From Leishmania donovani (lineage: Eukaryota; Euglenozoa; Kinetoplastea; Trypanosomatida; Trypanosomatidae), in NCBI RefSeq assembly GCF_000227135.1, contig NC_018241.1, positions 299,635-363,634 of the forward strand: a DNA stretch of 64,000 nucleotides. The letters are read 5' to 3'. Below the pieces are notes generated by a model. That model saw nothing but the letters and a program-made list of their open reading frames with translations, did no database searches and was not told the DNA's origin. The position numbers were made by a program, and so were the translations under genes. Positions 51,005 to 61,415 of the stretch are shown here, in pieces (the stretch's first letter is position 1; each line of letters begins with the position of its first letter).

Positions 51005-54000
51005 CTACTCATGCCGACGCTTCCGCGCCGCTGCTGCTGCTGCTGCTGCTATCTCTTCACGATAGTAGCGCGCCTTCTCCTCTCGGTCTGCCGCCTCCTT
51101 CGCCTTCTTCTCCCCAATAGCTTGCAACAGGCTATACTGGCGCTGCTGCTCTCGCATCGCCTCCGTCGTGAGCGCCGATGAGGACACGCGGCGTATCATG
51201 TCTTCTGCCTTCTTGCGTGCCAGGCGGTGCGCAACGCGGTCGTGCCCTGCCACAGAGACGTCCTGGCAATCCACCAGCTTCTGCAGCATCTGTGTCTCAC
51301 GCCACACCTCCTTGCCCTTGCTCGTCTTCTTATTTCTGTCGCCCATGCCAGGGATGCCAACTGGACTGCCGTCCTCGTCCGCGCCTCCCGTATCGTCGGG
51401 GTCAGCACCGACATCGTCGATGCCGCCCTCGTCCTTAAGAGGAACCAGCATGCCAAAGTCGCGCTCCTTTCTCGGCTGCTCCCCCTTGCTTCCCGCGACG
51501 CCAATGTTTCCTTCACTCACGTCGCTGTCGGTGTTATCATCATCGTCAACGCCAGGAACCGCATTGCCATACTCCCCCCCCAGCGCCGCGTGTCTGTCCC
51601 GACCAGGCGCGCGGTCGCGGTCGCCGGCCGAGACGCTATGCAGGTGGTGCGCCGCCAGTAAGTACCGCTTGTCCACCGGCACGCGGTTTGCGTACTCGGA
51701 GCCGAGCAGAAGGCTCTCCATGAAGCCGTCTTGCACGTCAAAGAAGCGTTGCAGCTCCGGATCCTTCAGCACCTTGTCCGTCACGTACATCTTCGCCAGC
51801 TGCCGCCGCAGGATCGACTCCTCGACGCTGCCACTCGTGATAAGGCGGTAGACGCACACTTCTCTCTTCTGGCCGATACGCCAGGCCCTCTCACGCGCCT
51901 GAACGTCCGTGATCGGGTTCCAGTCCGGGTCGAAAATGACGACGCGGTCGGCGCCGATGAGGTTGACGCCGATGCCGCCGACGCGCGTCGTCAGCAAGGC
52001 GACAAAGATGGAGACGTCTTCATTGAAGCGGTCCATCAGCTCCTGCCGATAGTGGCTGTTCGTCGCACCATCCATGCGGATGTAGCGGTAGGCTTGCTGC
52101 TCGCACATGTTCTCGATAATATCGAGCATCATGCGAGTCTGCGAGAAGACGAGGACGCGGTGGCCGAACGACTGCCACTCCTTCAGCATCATGAGCAGCG
52201 CGTTCAGCTTCCCGCTGCCGAGGAGGTCGACGGGGTTGTTGCTGCGGAAGGAGCGGTGCTGACCAGGTCGTGCTGCCGAAATAGCAGACAGCTTCGCCGC
52301 CGCGCCACGACGACCAAGCATCATGCGGTCCTCCTCGTCCGCGCCTTGCTGCACGGCGTAGATGTCGGCGTGGTTGCAGATTTGCCGCAGCTGATTCATG
52401 ACACGGAACGACTCCAGCCGCACGCCGCTGTTGTGGCGGCGAGACGCCATCTTTGCCCGCGGCCCCGCCACGTGCAGGGAGCCAGTGCTATCACGCCCGT
52501 CGCGGTCGAGGCCACCGTTGCGCGAGCCGTACATTGCTGTCTGCGCAAAGAGTCCCTGCACCACTGGCGAGGACAGCACCTGCAGATACTGGTCGAGCTG
52601 CTTGTCCGTAAGCGGCACTCGCAGCACGCGCTCGTACTTTGGCGGCAAAGACGTGTTCACCTGGCGCTTCAGCCGGCGAAGCAGGTACGGGGCGATGTGG
52701 GTCTGCAGTGCTTTTGCACACTCAACGGCTGTTGCCAGCGACAGCGGGCTCGCACGCGCGTTGCGGCTCAGCGCGATCGGCGTCTCGAATTCGTCGATGA
52801 AGCGACTCATCGTGCCGAGAAGGCCAGGGCGTACAAAATCAAACAAACACCACAGCTCCTTCAGCGAGTTTTGGATGGGGCTGCCACTCAAGATCAGTCG
52901 GTGCGGCGTCGTGAAAGACTTCGCTGCGAGCGTCGCGCCAGCCTCTGGGTTGCTAATCTTGTGCCCCTCGTCGAGGATGACGTACTGGAAGCCCGTGCGA
53001 TGCAGCAAACCGCAGTGCACTCGCATCGCCGCGTACGTTGTGATGACCACGGCTGGCGTGCCTTGAACTGACTGCAGCAGCGAGTCACGCGTCGTGTCGC
53101 TGCCGCTGCTCTCATGCATGACGCAGGAGCGCACGTAGGGGGCCCAGCGGTGCAGCTCCGCCAACCACTGACGAAGCACCGTCATCGGTGCCACAATCAG
53201 CACCGGCCCGCGCAGCATGCCGGAGTGGTGCAGGGCATTGATCATCACTGCCACCTGGATCGTCTTGCCGAGGCCCATCTCATCGCCGAGGATACCGCCC
53301 GTGCGGCGGGAGTGCAGGGTGAGGAGCCACAGTAGTCCCTCTTGCTGGTAATCGAGTAGGCGGTTGTAGATGGCGGCATCCATGCGCACACCGGGCAGCA
53401 GCGTCACCTCCTCCATCTCCCATACAACTTCCTCGCTCTCCGAGACGGTCGCTGACGATGCTGAGCCGGCGCGCCCCCGCTGCTGCTGTTGCTGCTGCGA
53501 GCTCAGCGATATAGACGGCGTGGCCTTCCCGCTACGTTGAGTGTAGCCGCCAGTGAGCTGGGTGGAGACCCGGCTCACCGCCGCCGCCACTGCCGCGTCG
53601 TCGTCGGCCTCCATGAGTGCGTCCACGTCAATCACGTCGTGTGCCCCTTCCTCTTCCCCTGTCTCCACCTTCACCCCTGCCCTCGGGAGGCGACGGGCAC
53701 GCTCGCCGCCCTCCGCCTCTTTCTTCGCGACTCGAGCCTTGGCTACAGCTGCGACTGGTGGCGTGGCTGCGCCGGCAGCGTCATCACCACCAGACTCTTG
53801 CTTCACCTGATGCGCATGGCCGTCTTGCTCACCTTCCCTCTTGACTCGCGCCTCGGCCAGCTTTTCGATCGAGGCCGACAACGACTGCGAAGGCGTGTCA
53901 CCGTCGTTGCCCAGGGCAATCAGCCGACGCTGCTCATTTGCCACCGCCTCCAGTCGCTGTCGTTTGGTGACGCGCTCAGCGTAGTGCTCCATCTCTGAGT

Positions 54001-54793
54001 CGTCCTGGTAGCGGCGCTGCTTCGAGCGGATGTCCGCGCGCGTCACTTGCACCCGGCTCAGCGAGGGCAGCACTTCACCACCGCTGTAGTCGCTCTGCGT
54101 GATACCCTTCAGGTGAGTCGGCGCTCGATACAGCACGCGCGTCGTGGTCATGACAGTTGGCGATGACGCTGAAAGGCTTCCACCCGCCAGCGCACCCCCG
54201 TTCACGCTCGTGTTTGCGCGTGGGAGTATAGTTGAGGACGATGACGCGAGAGGCACAGGTCGGCCGGTGGCGCTTTTTGCCCGCACGACTGTTGTGACGT
54301 CGGCTGCCTTCGGATGCGCTGCGGCTCGGGCCGCGGCTGCCGCGCGCTCTGCCTCTGCTTCCTCCCGCTCGTGCCGTTTCGCTTCGGCAAGCCGCGCAGC
54401 TTGGCGTTGGTCGACCTCTTTTTGAAGTTTCCGCACCGCCGCGTCAGCGCGCTTGAGCTCGCGCTCCGCTGCGTTGAGCTGGAAGCGGATGTCGGAAACC
54501 CGCCGCGGTGACGGCGTCGCCGGACCGGATGACTTGTTGCGCTGCGCATCACCCAGCAACCCGGACGATTCCTGTGCAACCGCCAGCTGCGCCTCGCTCA
54601 ACTCTAGTTGCAGCTCCCCCACAGCGTGCTCCGCCTTTTCCAGCTCGCGCCAGCTCTTCTTGAGCCGCTCCTCGTCCTCGAGCGCTTCTCGCGAGGACTG
54701 AGCGACGACGCGCGCCGCCACGTCCATGCGCATCTCTTCCTCATCTTGAAAGGCGCCGAACTGTTGCTGCAGTGACGCCAAATCGTCGGCCAT
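51005..54793 (-). CDS. CSB: SNF2-family DNA-dependent ATPase, CSB/ERCC6/Rad26-like
   Basis: 1262 aa from ATG 54793. CSB/Rad26 recognises RNA polymerase II stalled at DNA damage and starts transcription-coupled repair. N-terminus: coiled coil (about 1-140) that includes the CSB-type helical start, then a linker with a Gln6 run. SNF2 ATPase core: DYQQEGLLWLL (481-491), Walker A DEMGLGKT (504-511), DEGH box (608-611) within DEGHKISNPEA, SGSPIQN (636-642). Helicase C lobe about 862-985: VLVFSQTRMMLDIIE, MDGAT, TTRVGGIGVNL, and motif VI QARERAWRIGQ (965-975). DEGH with KIxNPxA is typical of CSB rather than of ISWI or CHD remodellers. An insert (about 750-855) sits between the lobes. No chromo, bromo or SANT domain is seen. 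With genome-wide polycistronic transcription, transcription-coupled repair should cover most of the genome here. Confidence 0.92.
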   Translation of the reverse strand: MADDLASLQQQFGAFQDEEEMRMDVAARVVAQSSREALEDEERLKKSWRELEKAEHAVGELQLELSEAQLAVAQESSGLLGDAQRNKSSGPATPSPRRVSDIRFQLNAAERELKRADAAVRKLQKEVDQRQAARLAEAKRHEREEAEAERAAAAARAAAHPKAADVTTVVRAKSATGRPVPLASSSSTILPRANTSVNGGALAGGSLSASSPTVMTTTRVLYRAPTHLKGITQSDYSGGEVLPSLSRVQVTRADIRSKQRRYQDDSEMEHYAERVTKRQRLEAVANEQRRLIALGNDGDTPSQSLSASIEKLAEARVKREGEQDGHAHQVKQESGGDDAAGAATPPVAAVAKARVAKKEAEGGERARRLPRAGVKVETGEEEGAHDVIDVDALMEADDDAAVAAAVSRVSTQLTGGYTQRSGKATPSISLSSQQQQQQRGRAGSASSATVSESEEVVWEMEEVTLLPGVRMDAAIYNRLLDYQQEGLLWLLTLHSRRTGGILGDEMGLGKTIQVAVMINALHHSGMLRGPVLIVAPMTVLRQWLAELHRWAPYVRSCVMHESSGSDTTRDSLLQSVQGTPAVVITTYAAMRVHCGLLHRTGFQYVILDEGHKISNPEAGATLAAKSFTTPHRLILSGSPIQNSLKELWCLFDFVRPGLLGTMSRFIDEFETPIALSRNARASPLSLATAVECAKALQTHIAPYLLRRLKRQVNTSLPPKYERVLRVPLTDKQLDQYLQVLSSPVVQGLFAQTAMYGSRNGGLDRDGRDSTGSLHVAGPRAKMASRRHNSGVRLESFRVMNQLRQICNHADIYAVQQGADEEDRMMLGRRGAAAKLSAISAARPGQHRSFRSNNPVDLLGSGKLNALLMMLKEWQSFGHRVLVFSQTRMMLDIIENMCEQQAYRYIRMDGATNSHYRQELMDRFNEDVSIFVALLTTRVGGIGVNLIGADRVVIFDPDWNPITDVQARERAWRIGQKREVCVYRLITSGSVEESILRRQLAKMYVTDKVLKDPELQRFFDVQDGFMESLLLGSEYANRVPVDKRYLLAAHHLHSVSAGDRDRAPGRDRHAALGGEYGNAVPGVDDDDNTDSDVSEGNIGVAGSKGEQPRKERDFGMLVPLKDEGGIDDVGADPDDTGGADEDGSPVGIPGMGDRNKKTSKGKEVWRETQMLQKLVDCQDVSVAGHDRVAHRLARKKAEDMIRRVSSSALTTEAMREQQRQYSLLQAIGEKKAKEAADREEKARYYREEIAAAAAAAARKRRHE

Positions 54794-54797
54794 GCTG

Positions 54798-54877
54798 CTA
54801 CGAAGTGTGCGTGATTGCGTGCGAGAGTGCGCACGTATAGGGGTTTCAGGAAGGGAGGGAGGGGGACAGTGAAGAAA
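54798..54877 (-). promoter_or_regulatory. Predicted spliced-leader acceptor of the CSB-like gene
   Basis: Pyrimidine tract 54877-54847 (minus), then no AG until GTAG at 54799-54798, only 4 nt before the ATG. If used, the leader is almost absent and initiation could also occur at the in-frame ATGs of residues 21 and 23. Confidence 0.5.
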
Positions 54878-55973
54878 GGTGTGCTCTTGCAAGGCCTTAC
54901 GCGCAGCCACTCACGATGTCGTGTGTGTGTGTCTGTGTGTGCGGGTGAGCGTGCACGTCAAGCTGTTTTCTTCCAGTGGCCGTCAAACACACACACACAC
55001 GCATACACAAGCAGACTCGCATACACCCAGAAGACCGAGAGTGAAGCAAGAACAACGAGTTAGAAAGAGGAAAGAGAAGGACAAGAAGGGTAAAGACAGC
55101 AACACGAATATGGATGCAGAGAAAGGGGTCGTGTGTGTGTGTGTGTGTGTTTGCAAGTGAGTCGATCCCCCTTCCTCCCCGCACACATACACACACACAC
55201 ACACAAAAAGGAGGAAGCAATGGTGATGAGGTGCGGATGAGGTATTTACATAGGCATTATGTATATACGTATCTGTGTGTGTGCGTGTGTACGTACCCGA
55301 CACACCACCTCTCTTGCTCGCTCGCTCACTCTCTGGGCAACGCGCAGTGATGAGATGAATGTGTCGGGAGAATGGCAAACAAGAGAAAAATCTACGAGCA
55401 AGGAAGGGGGTGGGTGGGCGGTACACGGAGATGGAGTCTATACAGTCCACCGGCTTACCCACCTCTTGCGCACCTTGTATAGCGTCACCGGTGCCCGGCA
55501 TGCATGATCGTATGCGCGTAGGGAGGAGAGGAAGAGGAAGCCAGAGAGAGAGTGAGAGGAAAAGGGCAGCAGGTAAGCGTCTGATACTTTGCGGCAACGG
55601 CGCGTCTCACGCGGGACATGAGATGTGAACGCGCCCTCTGCAGGGCATGGCCATTTTTTTTTCGCGCCGGCGTGTCGATTGGGGGGAGGAGGGAGGGAGC
55701 AGGCTCCAGTCCTCACGCGCGCGGCTTGTGCATTGCTGGTGCGCACCTCATAGAGGCAAGAAGCAAACGATGCGGAGCCGGCAGGCACGCGCCCACGCAG
55801 GACTACCTCCCGCTGCCGTTTGACGGGCCATCTCACTTGCATGAAAGAAACGAAATTTGCTTTTTTTTTGTTTGGGAGGGGCTCAACATTGTTTTTTTTT
55901 TCTTCAGGAAATGCGAAAGGGGCCAGCGATGGCGTGAGGCCGCGATGGGGGTGTTAGTGGTGTGTAGAGTGAA

Positions 55974-55996
55974 GTGGGTGGGTGGGTGGGTGGGGG
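55974..55996. repeat. (GGGT)n microsatellite
   Basis: Five to six consecutive GGGT units on the plus strand; a G-rich run capable in principle of G-quadruplex formation. Confidence 0.85.
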
Positions 55997-57855
55997 TGCG
56001 AGGGCACCTCTCTTGCCGCGTCCGTCTTTCCTTCGTTCGTTCCGTGCAAGCATCCTTCAGTCCTTCGCTATTTCTTGTTGCTTCGTGTCTCTCTCGCGAG
56101 CCCATTGTATCAGAACCGGGAAGCGTGAGAGTGGCGTCCTTGGCGACCCAACCCAACCCAAGCTTTCCCGATCCCAACGGAAAAAGAAAGAGAGGGGCAG
56201 GGCAGAGCAGAGATGCGCACATGCGGAGAAGGGGGAGCGAAAGGAGCGAACACGAGGGAGAGGAGGGTGGGAACGAGGAGTAGAGGAGGACCGCGTGCAC
56301 GAGGCCCGAGCAGCATGACAACAACACCGCGAAAGCACACACACACACACAAGGTAAAAGAAAAGAGATAAAGAGATAGAGAAGGGAGTACATGATCCAC
56401 ACGCATGATGAACGCCCACTTGCACCGTTACCGCTCTGCACATACACACCTACAAAACACACACACGCACGAAGACTATGGGGAGGGTGAGGAAAGAAGG
56501 AAAGAATGAGAGAAAATGAAAGGAAGAAAGGGGCCTCAAGGGAAGAGGCGGCCTTCTCATTCCCTCAGTTGCCTTTGTCTACGGGGTCAGTGGACAGGTG
56601 TTACTGCTGCAACGGCGGCGTTCTCTACATATTCGCATGTGCCGGTAACACTGCGTGTGTGTTTGCGTATGTATGTGTGCGTCGGTGGGCCTTGAGAGGT
56701 GCAGAGCGTGTATGTAACATGCGCGTCGGAGGACGTGCGCTGTACCGCCCCACTTGTTTTGCGACTGCTCCCTCTGCCTTTCCCGCCTCCTCCCTGTCGC
56801 CTCACCCTTGCATACAATCTCTGCCGCCCTTGTGAGTCTTACAGGCGCCCGCGGCAAGCAACGAAAAATGCGCGGGCTTCTTCCGAAGAAGGGATGGAGA
56901 GAAAGAGGGAGGCCGGGAGGAGGAGGAGGGGGGCAGATCGGCCGTTCATCACACATATATACCTATACACACACATCCACAGAGAGAGAAAAGCGCACAG
57001 TTGAATACAGAGAAGCACGAAAAACGTACGCGAACAACAACCGTACATGTAAACATACACATACATACCTGCATACATATATACATACGTACATACATGG
57101 ATACACACAAGTCCACATACGCGAGAACTACAGCTGGAAAGAGGACAGAGTGGTGGCGGTGGTGGGGTGAGGTGGGGAGGGTCGAGTAAGCGCAAGAGAG
57201 AGAGAGTGGTGGCGGTGGTGGCGTTGTCTAATGGGATCCGGGTGGAGAAGGATGAAAAGAAAAAAGACGCACATGAAGATGGAAAGAAAGAGAGAGAGAG
57301 CACAGCACACACACACACACATCCAAACACGCACTGAGGCAGAAACAAAAACAACAAAAGGGGGCAGAGATGCCGATGTGGGTGCGGACGCAGGGGTGGA
57401 GAGAGGGGGGGGGGCGGGGGGGGCGAGTGGACAGAGCAAGCAGGTAAGCACGCAGACACACACACAGACACACGCGCATATACATGCACGTATGTATATA
57501 CATATATACATACAAGCGTGCTCGGCGAAAAGGATGGGAGCAGGAACACGAGCAGGCAAAGTGCAGAGAGGGCGAGCGAGTCTCCGGCACACCAGACACG
57601 CCCAAAGGGGTGGGGGGGGGGGCACTCGCCTTTCCGCTATCTGCGCATCGTCGTGCGCTCGACTCTCCGGGGCACTTCTCCTCCTCCTCCCTCACCGCCG
57701 TGAAGAGACGAGACGTCAGAGAAAGTAGAGGAAGACAGAACAAAGTCGATGAGCACCGCGCACACAAACACCATGTAAACGCCACTGCGCACGCCCTTAC
57801 CTCCTCTCTCTACATGTCCGTAGCTGCCTCGCGTTGCCCGCTCAAAGGTGCCCCC

Positions 57856-58203
57856 TCACGCCTTCGCAATCGGGTTAGCCTCGAAGCTGATCTTGAAGCC
57901 GTTCGGCTCGCCCTCGATGAACATCTCTGTCGTCGTCGGCGCAATCTCCAGCTCGCACTTGAACTCGCCAGACTCCTCGTCTTTTTGCATTGTAGTGTTG
58001 CCGATGGCCTCGATCTTGCTGTCCTTGCCGAACGCGACCTTCACCAGCATTTGGTAGTTCGTGGTGTCGTTGTAGAACGCCCACTTGTGCTCCTCGTCGT
58101 TCACGATGCGGAACAGCAGCCCGTTGCCGTTGTCCTTGAAGCACTTCACCACGGTGTTGCCGCTGTAGCCGGGCTGGCCGTTCTCGTATTTGATCTCAGA
58201 CAT
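57856..58203 (-). CDS. SKCRP14.1: Small kinetoplastid calpain-related protein (DUF1935), SKCRP14.1-like, copy 1
   Basis: 115 aa, ATG at 58203. It consists of a single DUF1935 domain, the domain shared by kinetoplastid calpain-like proteins and small myristoylated proteins (SMPs), with no protease core. Typical features: NGLLFRIVNDEEHKWAFYNDT (about 29-49), KVAFGKDSKIEAIGNT (54-69) and ECELEIAPTTTEMFIEGEPNGF (83-104, first residue approximate). It begins MSEIKY, not MGC, so it lacks the N-myristoylation/palmitoylation signal that places SMP-1 in the flagellar membrane, and is probably cytosolic. From memory, SKCRP14.1 was reported to be overexpressed in drug-resistant L. donovani and to alter drug-induced cell death; identity here rests on domain, size and chromosomal context. 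The protein is identical to that of copy 2. Confidence 0.88.
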   Translation of the reverse strand: MSEIKYENGQPGYSGNTVVKCFKDNGNGLLFRIVNDEEHKWAFYNDTTNYQMLVKVAFGKDSKIEAIGNTTMQKDEESGEFKCELEIAPTTTEMFIEGEPNGFKISFEANPIAKA

Positions 58204-58293
58204 GATGGTGGGTAGGGGCGTAGGGTGGGGGAGGGGGCGGTGAGGAGAGGGAGGGCGAGGGGTGTGTGGCGGGGATGTCGCTGATAGAGTGAA
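58204..58293 (-). promoter_or_regulatory. C-rich leader and predicted splice acceptor of SKCRP copy 1
   Basis: Between AG at 58282-58281 (CTCTATCAG) and the ATG there is no other AG; the leader is nearly pure C/T/A with few G. If this is the acceptor the 5' UTR is 77 nt. The duplicated block ends only 11 nt upstream of it. Confidence 0.45.
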
Positions 58294-60510
58294 CGTGTGC
58301 AGTTGTGCTTGCTTTGTGAAGTATGCGGAGGAGAAAGCTTATGCTAGCTGACGATGGTGTCTAGGCACCGACACAGACACACGAAAAGGGAGAGAGGGGG
58401 CCAGACGCTCATGTGCGCATGCAGGGCATCGGCGGGCCAGCGGAGACGAAAAGGAAAAGCGAGGTGGAGGGGGAGAGAGAGAGGAGTGCATGCGTGTGAA
58501 TGTTTTTAATGTGCGTCGCACCTGAGTGGCGTGTTGCCGCAAGCTAACCTGCGCGCACTGGGCAGTAAGCAGAAGGATGAAATGGTAGCAGTAGTCCTCG
58601 CTGCTCTTAGTCCGTCTTAGAGCGACGCGGCAGGGCATCGGCGGAGGCCTGGCTCAAGGAAGCCTTCAGAGGGGCCGGCAACGGCGCGTGGGCCGCGCGG
58701 CACGCACACCGCCACGCAAAGCCAGCGAAGAAAACGTACAAAGAGAGAAAGAGCACGCCGTGCTGCAAGCGCGCTCTTCCCTTTTATTGTTTGTTCCGCT
58801 CTGCCTGCGATGCCGCTTTTGGTCTTTGTTCGCGAGTTTTGCCGCATCTTCTGTCTCTACATGTCGTGCTGACGAGAGAAGGGAGGGAGGTGAAAGGCGT
58901 CCGCGGGGGACGGCACGAGGTAAGGGCGAGGGGAGGGGGCGGGGCGAGAACAAGTGTCTATGTGTGCTTGCGGTGCGTGATGTTGGTGGGCGAATGCATG
59001 CGAGAGCGAGAAATAGAAACACGGAGGGAGTGAGGGGATATCAGAGGCGAGGAATGCGATCCGTGCATGGGAGCGGACAGAGTCCCTTCCTCTCTCTTCC
59101 ACACACACATACATCATTATCTCCCCAACGCACACATCCGGACATGCTCGCAACGCGGGCATTGACGGGCATGCCTCAACCCCATTCGGATCGCATCATG
59201 CACCGTCACCCGCACGCACGCACGCACCACCCCCACCACCCTCTCCTATTCTCCTAGACTTCACTCCACCCCCTTTTCCTTCTCCAGAGTTTGGAAGATC
59301 GATCTTCTCTCTTGCCCCCCTCTTTCCACACCCATGCCCGCTTGTTTTCTCACTTCCCGCTTTTTTTTTTTCATAAAGCGTGTGCGTTCGTTGCTTGAAA
59401 CAGTTTTCAGTGCCTTCGCTCCGTTCCCTTCTCTCCCCTCGTGCACACCGAAAAATACACAATAACCATCTCAGAAGCAAAGAGCCGAAGAAGAAACGAA
59501 GATATGCGCGTCTGCATGCGGTGGCGCGTGTCGTCGGTGCATCTGCCGGAGAAGCTGTGCGACACAGAACGCGAGAAGACGAGAGGGAGTGCGGAGGAAG
59601 AGCGAAAAGGAAGAAGTAGTGAGAGAGGGAAGCGATCACCGGGACAGCGTACAACCGAGGCGATGAAGGCGTGCGGCGGCGGGGGGGGCAGAAGGGCAGG
59701 GAGGGAGGGAGGGAGTGGGGGGGGGGACGCTCAAAGATCAGAAGCTCATACACACCCACCCACACCCATCCATCACCACCGCCACCACCCCAATTCCGCT
59801 TTCAAAGGAAAAAGGTAAATAAACGATGAATCGCGGACAACATGGCAGCGAAGACGTGGCTTCGAGAGAGCGAGTGCGGGGCACACAGACGCACGCACAT
59901 AATATATATATATATACAGGCGAGAGAGGAGGAGGATGAAGAAAGACAAGGACACAAGGCGCATGCGAGGCATCACAAACACCACACGCACGCAACAACA
60001 GCAAAACGAAACGAAAAAGATGCGAGGCAGCGAAAGAAAGAACAAACATGAAAATACGAAAAGAAAAAGGGGGAGAACACTTCGCGCCCTATCGATGCGT
60101 CCATCACGCCCCTCCACTCTCGCACTCTCCATCACAGCGGCGCGTAACAGAAATGCATGCGAGAGGCTAAAAGAGTGGAGAGGCAGGCCGTACCCCCAGG
60201 AGCGTGCGTTTAGCGAGACACGCGTGCCACTGGAGCACGCCCATGGTGAGGATGACCGACAGGGGAGCAGGAGGGCGAGAGGTACAGAGGGTATCGTAAG
60301 CGAGAGAGAGACGGCGTCGAACACTGCGGAGACTGGAATCACTGTTGCTGCGGTGCACTTAAAAAGTGCACGCACTACATATCTTCGCCACAGACGCCAA
60401 CCCTCTTCTCTCTTCTTCTCAGATGTCACTCTACCCCTCCCTCTCCTTTTTCTTTCGCGCTTGCGATCTGCTATCGCTTCTACATGGCGTCCCTGTTTGC
60501 TTGTGAGCGC
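58294..60510. other. Unique spacer between the two SKCRP copies
   Basis: 2.2 kb with CA repeats at 59099-59110 and 59746-59762, C/A-rich 59210-59240, T11 at 59361-59371, G runs at 59680-59690 and 59717-59728, and (TA)n at 59901-59916. No gene and no further trace of the duplication seen. Confidence 0.6.
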
Positions 60511-60579
60511 GCGCACGCCCTTACCTCCTCTCTCTACATGTTCGTAGCTGCCTCGCGTTGCCCGCTCAAAGGTGCCCCC

Positions 60580-60927
60580 TCACGCCTTCGCAATCGGGTT
60601 AGCCTCGAAGCTGATCTTGAAGCCGTTCGGCTCGCCCTCGATGAACATCTCTGTCGTCGTCGGCGCAATCTCCAGCTCGCACTTGAACTCGCCAGACTCC
60701 TCGTCTTTTTGCATTGTAGTGTTGCCGATGGCCTCGATCTTGCTGTCCTTGCCGAACGCGACCTTCACCAGCATTTGGTAGTTCGTGGTGTCGTTGTAGA
60801 ACGCCCACTTGTGCTCCTCGTCGTTCACGATGCGGAACAGCAGCCCGTTGCCGTTGTCCTTGAAGCACTTCACCACGGTGTTGCCGCTGTAGCCGGGCTG
60901 GCCGTTCTCGTATTTGATCTCAGACAT
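60580..60927 (-). CDS. SKCRP14.1: Small kinetoplastid calpain-related protein (DUF1935), SKCRP14.1-like, copy 2
   Basis: 115 aa, ATG at 60927, identical in protein and in coding DNA to copy 1 as far as can be compared. It also shares the C-rich leader and the first 69 bp after the stop, then has its own 3' UTR. Since trypanosomatid mRNA levels are mostly set by 3' UTRs, two identical proteins with different downstream UTRs could be expressed in different stages. Identity at silent sites points to recent duplication or ongoing gene conversion. Confidence 0.88.
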   Translation of the reverse strand: MSEIKYENGQPGYSGNTVVKCFKDNGNGLLFRIVNDEEHKWAFYNDTTNYQMLVKVAFGKDSKIEAIGNTTMQKDEESGEFKCELEIAPTTTEMFIEGEPNGFKISFEANPIAKA

Positions 60928-61017
60928 GATGGTGGGTAGGGGCGTAGGGTGGGGGAGGGGGCGGTGAGGAGAGGGAGGGCGAGGGGTGTGTGGCGGGGAT
61001 GTCGCTGATAGAGTGAA
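60928..61017 (-). promoter_or_regulatory. C-rich leader and predicted splice acceptor of SKCRP copy 2
   Basis: Same AG (61006-61005) and AG-free C-rich leader as copy 1. Upstream of the shared block the sequence differs (CTTTCACTC here against CGTTCACTC in copy 1), so the two acceptors have different pyrimidine contexts. Confidence 0.45.
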
Positions 61018-61415
61018 AGTCCTGAGGAAGCTTCACGATGCTTGTTGTTGTGCGTGCGTGTTGTTCGGGGCACAAATGCGTACGAAGAGGAGCAGGCAGA
61101 GGAGACACAAAGCAGCAGGAAGAAGTAACATGGAGCGGTGCTCACATGGAGAGGTACCGAGTGCGAGCGTGCCAGCAAGTCCACCACGAACCGCGCACGG
61201 GCAACTCCCCTCGGGCACGGTAACGCGGGAAGGGTCGAGGGAGCGAGCGGCGATAGAGAGAGCGCTGAGAGTGGTGTGTGTGTATGTGTGTGTGTGGGGG
61301 GGGGGAGAGACCAGCGATGCCGCATCACCCTCTTTCTTTGTCGCTATCGTAAGACGGAGACAGAGAATTAGAAAAGAGGGAGAGGGAAGCGGCACGGCGC
61401 CCGCAAAAAAGAGGC
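61018..61415. other. Spacer between SKCRP copy 2 and the isomerase pseudogene
   Basis: 400 bp with (GT)n at 61275-61295 running into G9 (61296-61305). Nothing else supported. Confidence 0.6.

Larger units (their letters stand above)
54794..57855. other. Longest intergenic region (3.1 kb)
   Basis: CA/GT repeats at 54920-54940, 54990-55000, 55133-55150, 55190-55205 and 56338-56350, (GGGT)n at 55974-55996, T runs at 55656-55663, 55860-55868 and 55891-55899, TACA-type repeats at 57040-57115, GA at 57290-57300 and G runs at 57408-57422 and 57611-57621. Open frames are repeat-derived. Left part is CSB leader, right part is SKCRP copy 1 3' UTR. Confidence 0.6.
57787..58293 (-). repeat. 507-bp duplicated unit, copy 1 (contains SKCRP14.1-like gene)
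   Basis: Matches 60511-61017 with an offset of 2724. The only difference I can see is C at 57818 against T at 60542, in the 3' UTR. The unit runs from 69 bp past the stop to 90 bp before the ATG. Confidence 0.9.
60511..61017 (-). repeat. 507-bp duplicated unit, copy 2
   Basis: Near-identical to 57787-58293 (one visible difference). Sequence on both sides is unrelated to that around copy 1 apart from short chance matches, so the unit is not part of a larger tandem repeat. Confidence 0.9.

Noticed and set aside
55833..56462. Minus-strand 209-codon open frame in the 3.1-kb spacer
   Set aside because: Starts in CA repeats, shows no domain, and neighbouring frames are equally open.
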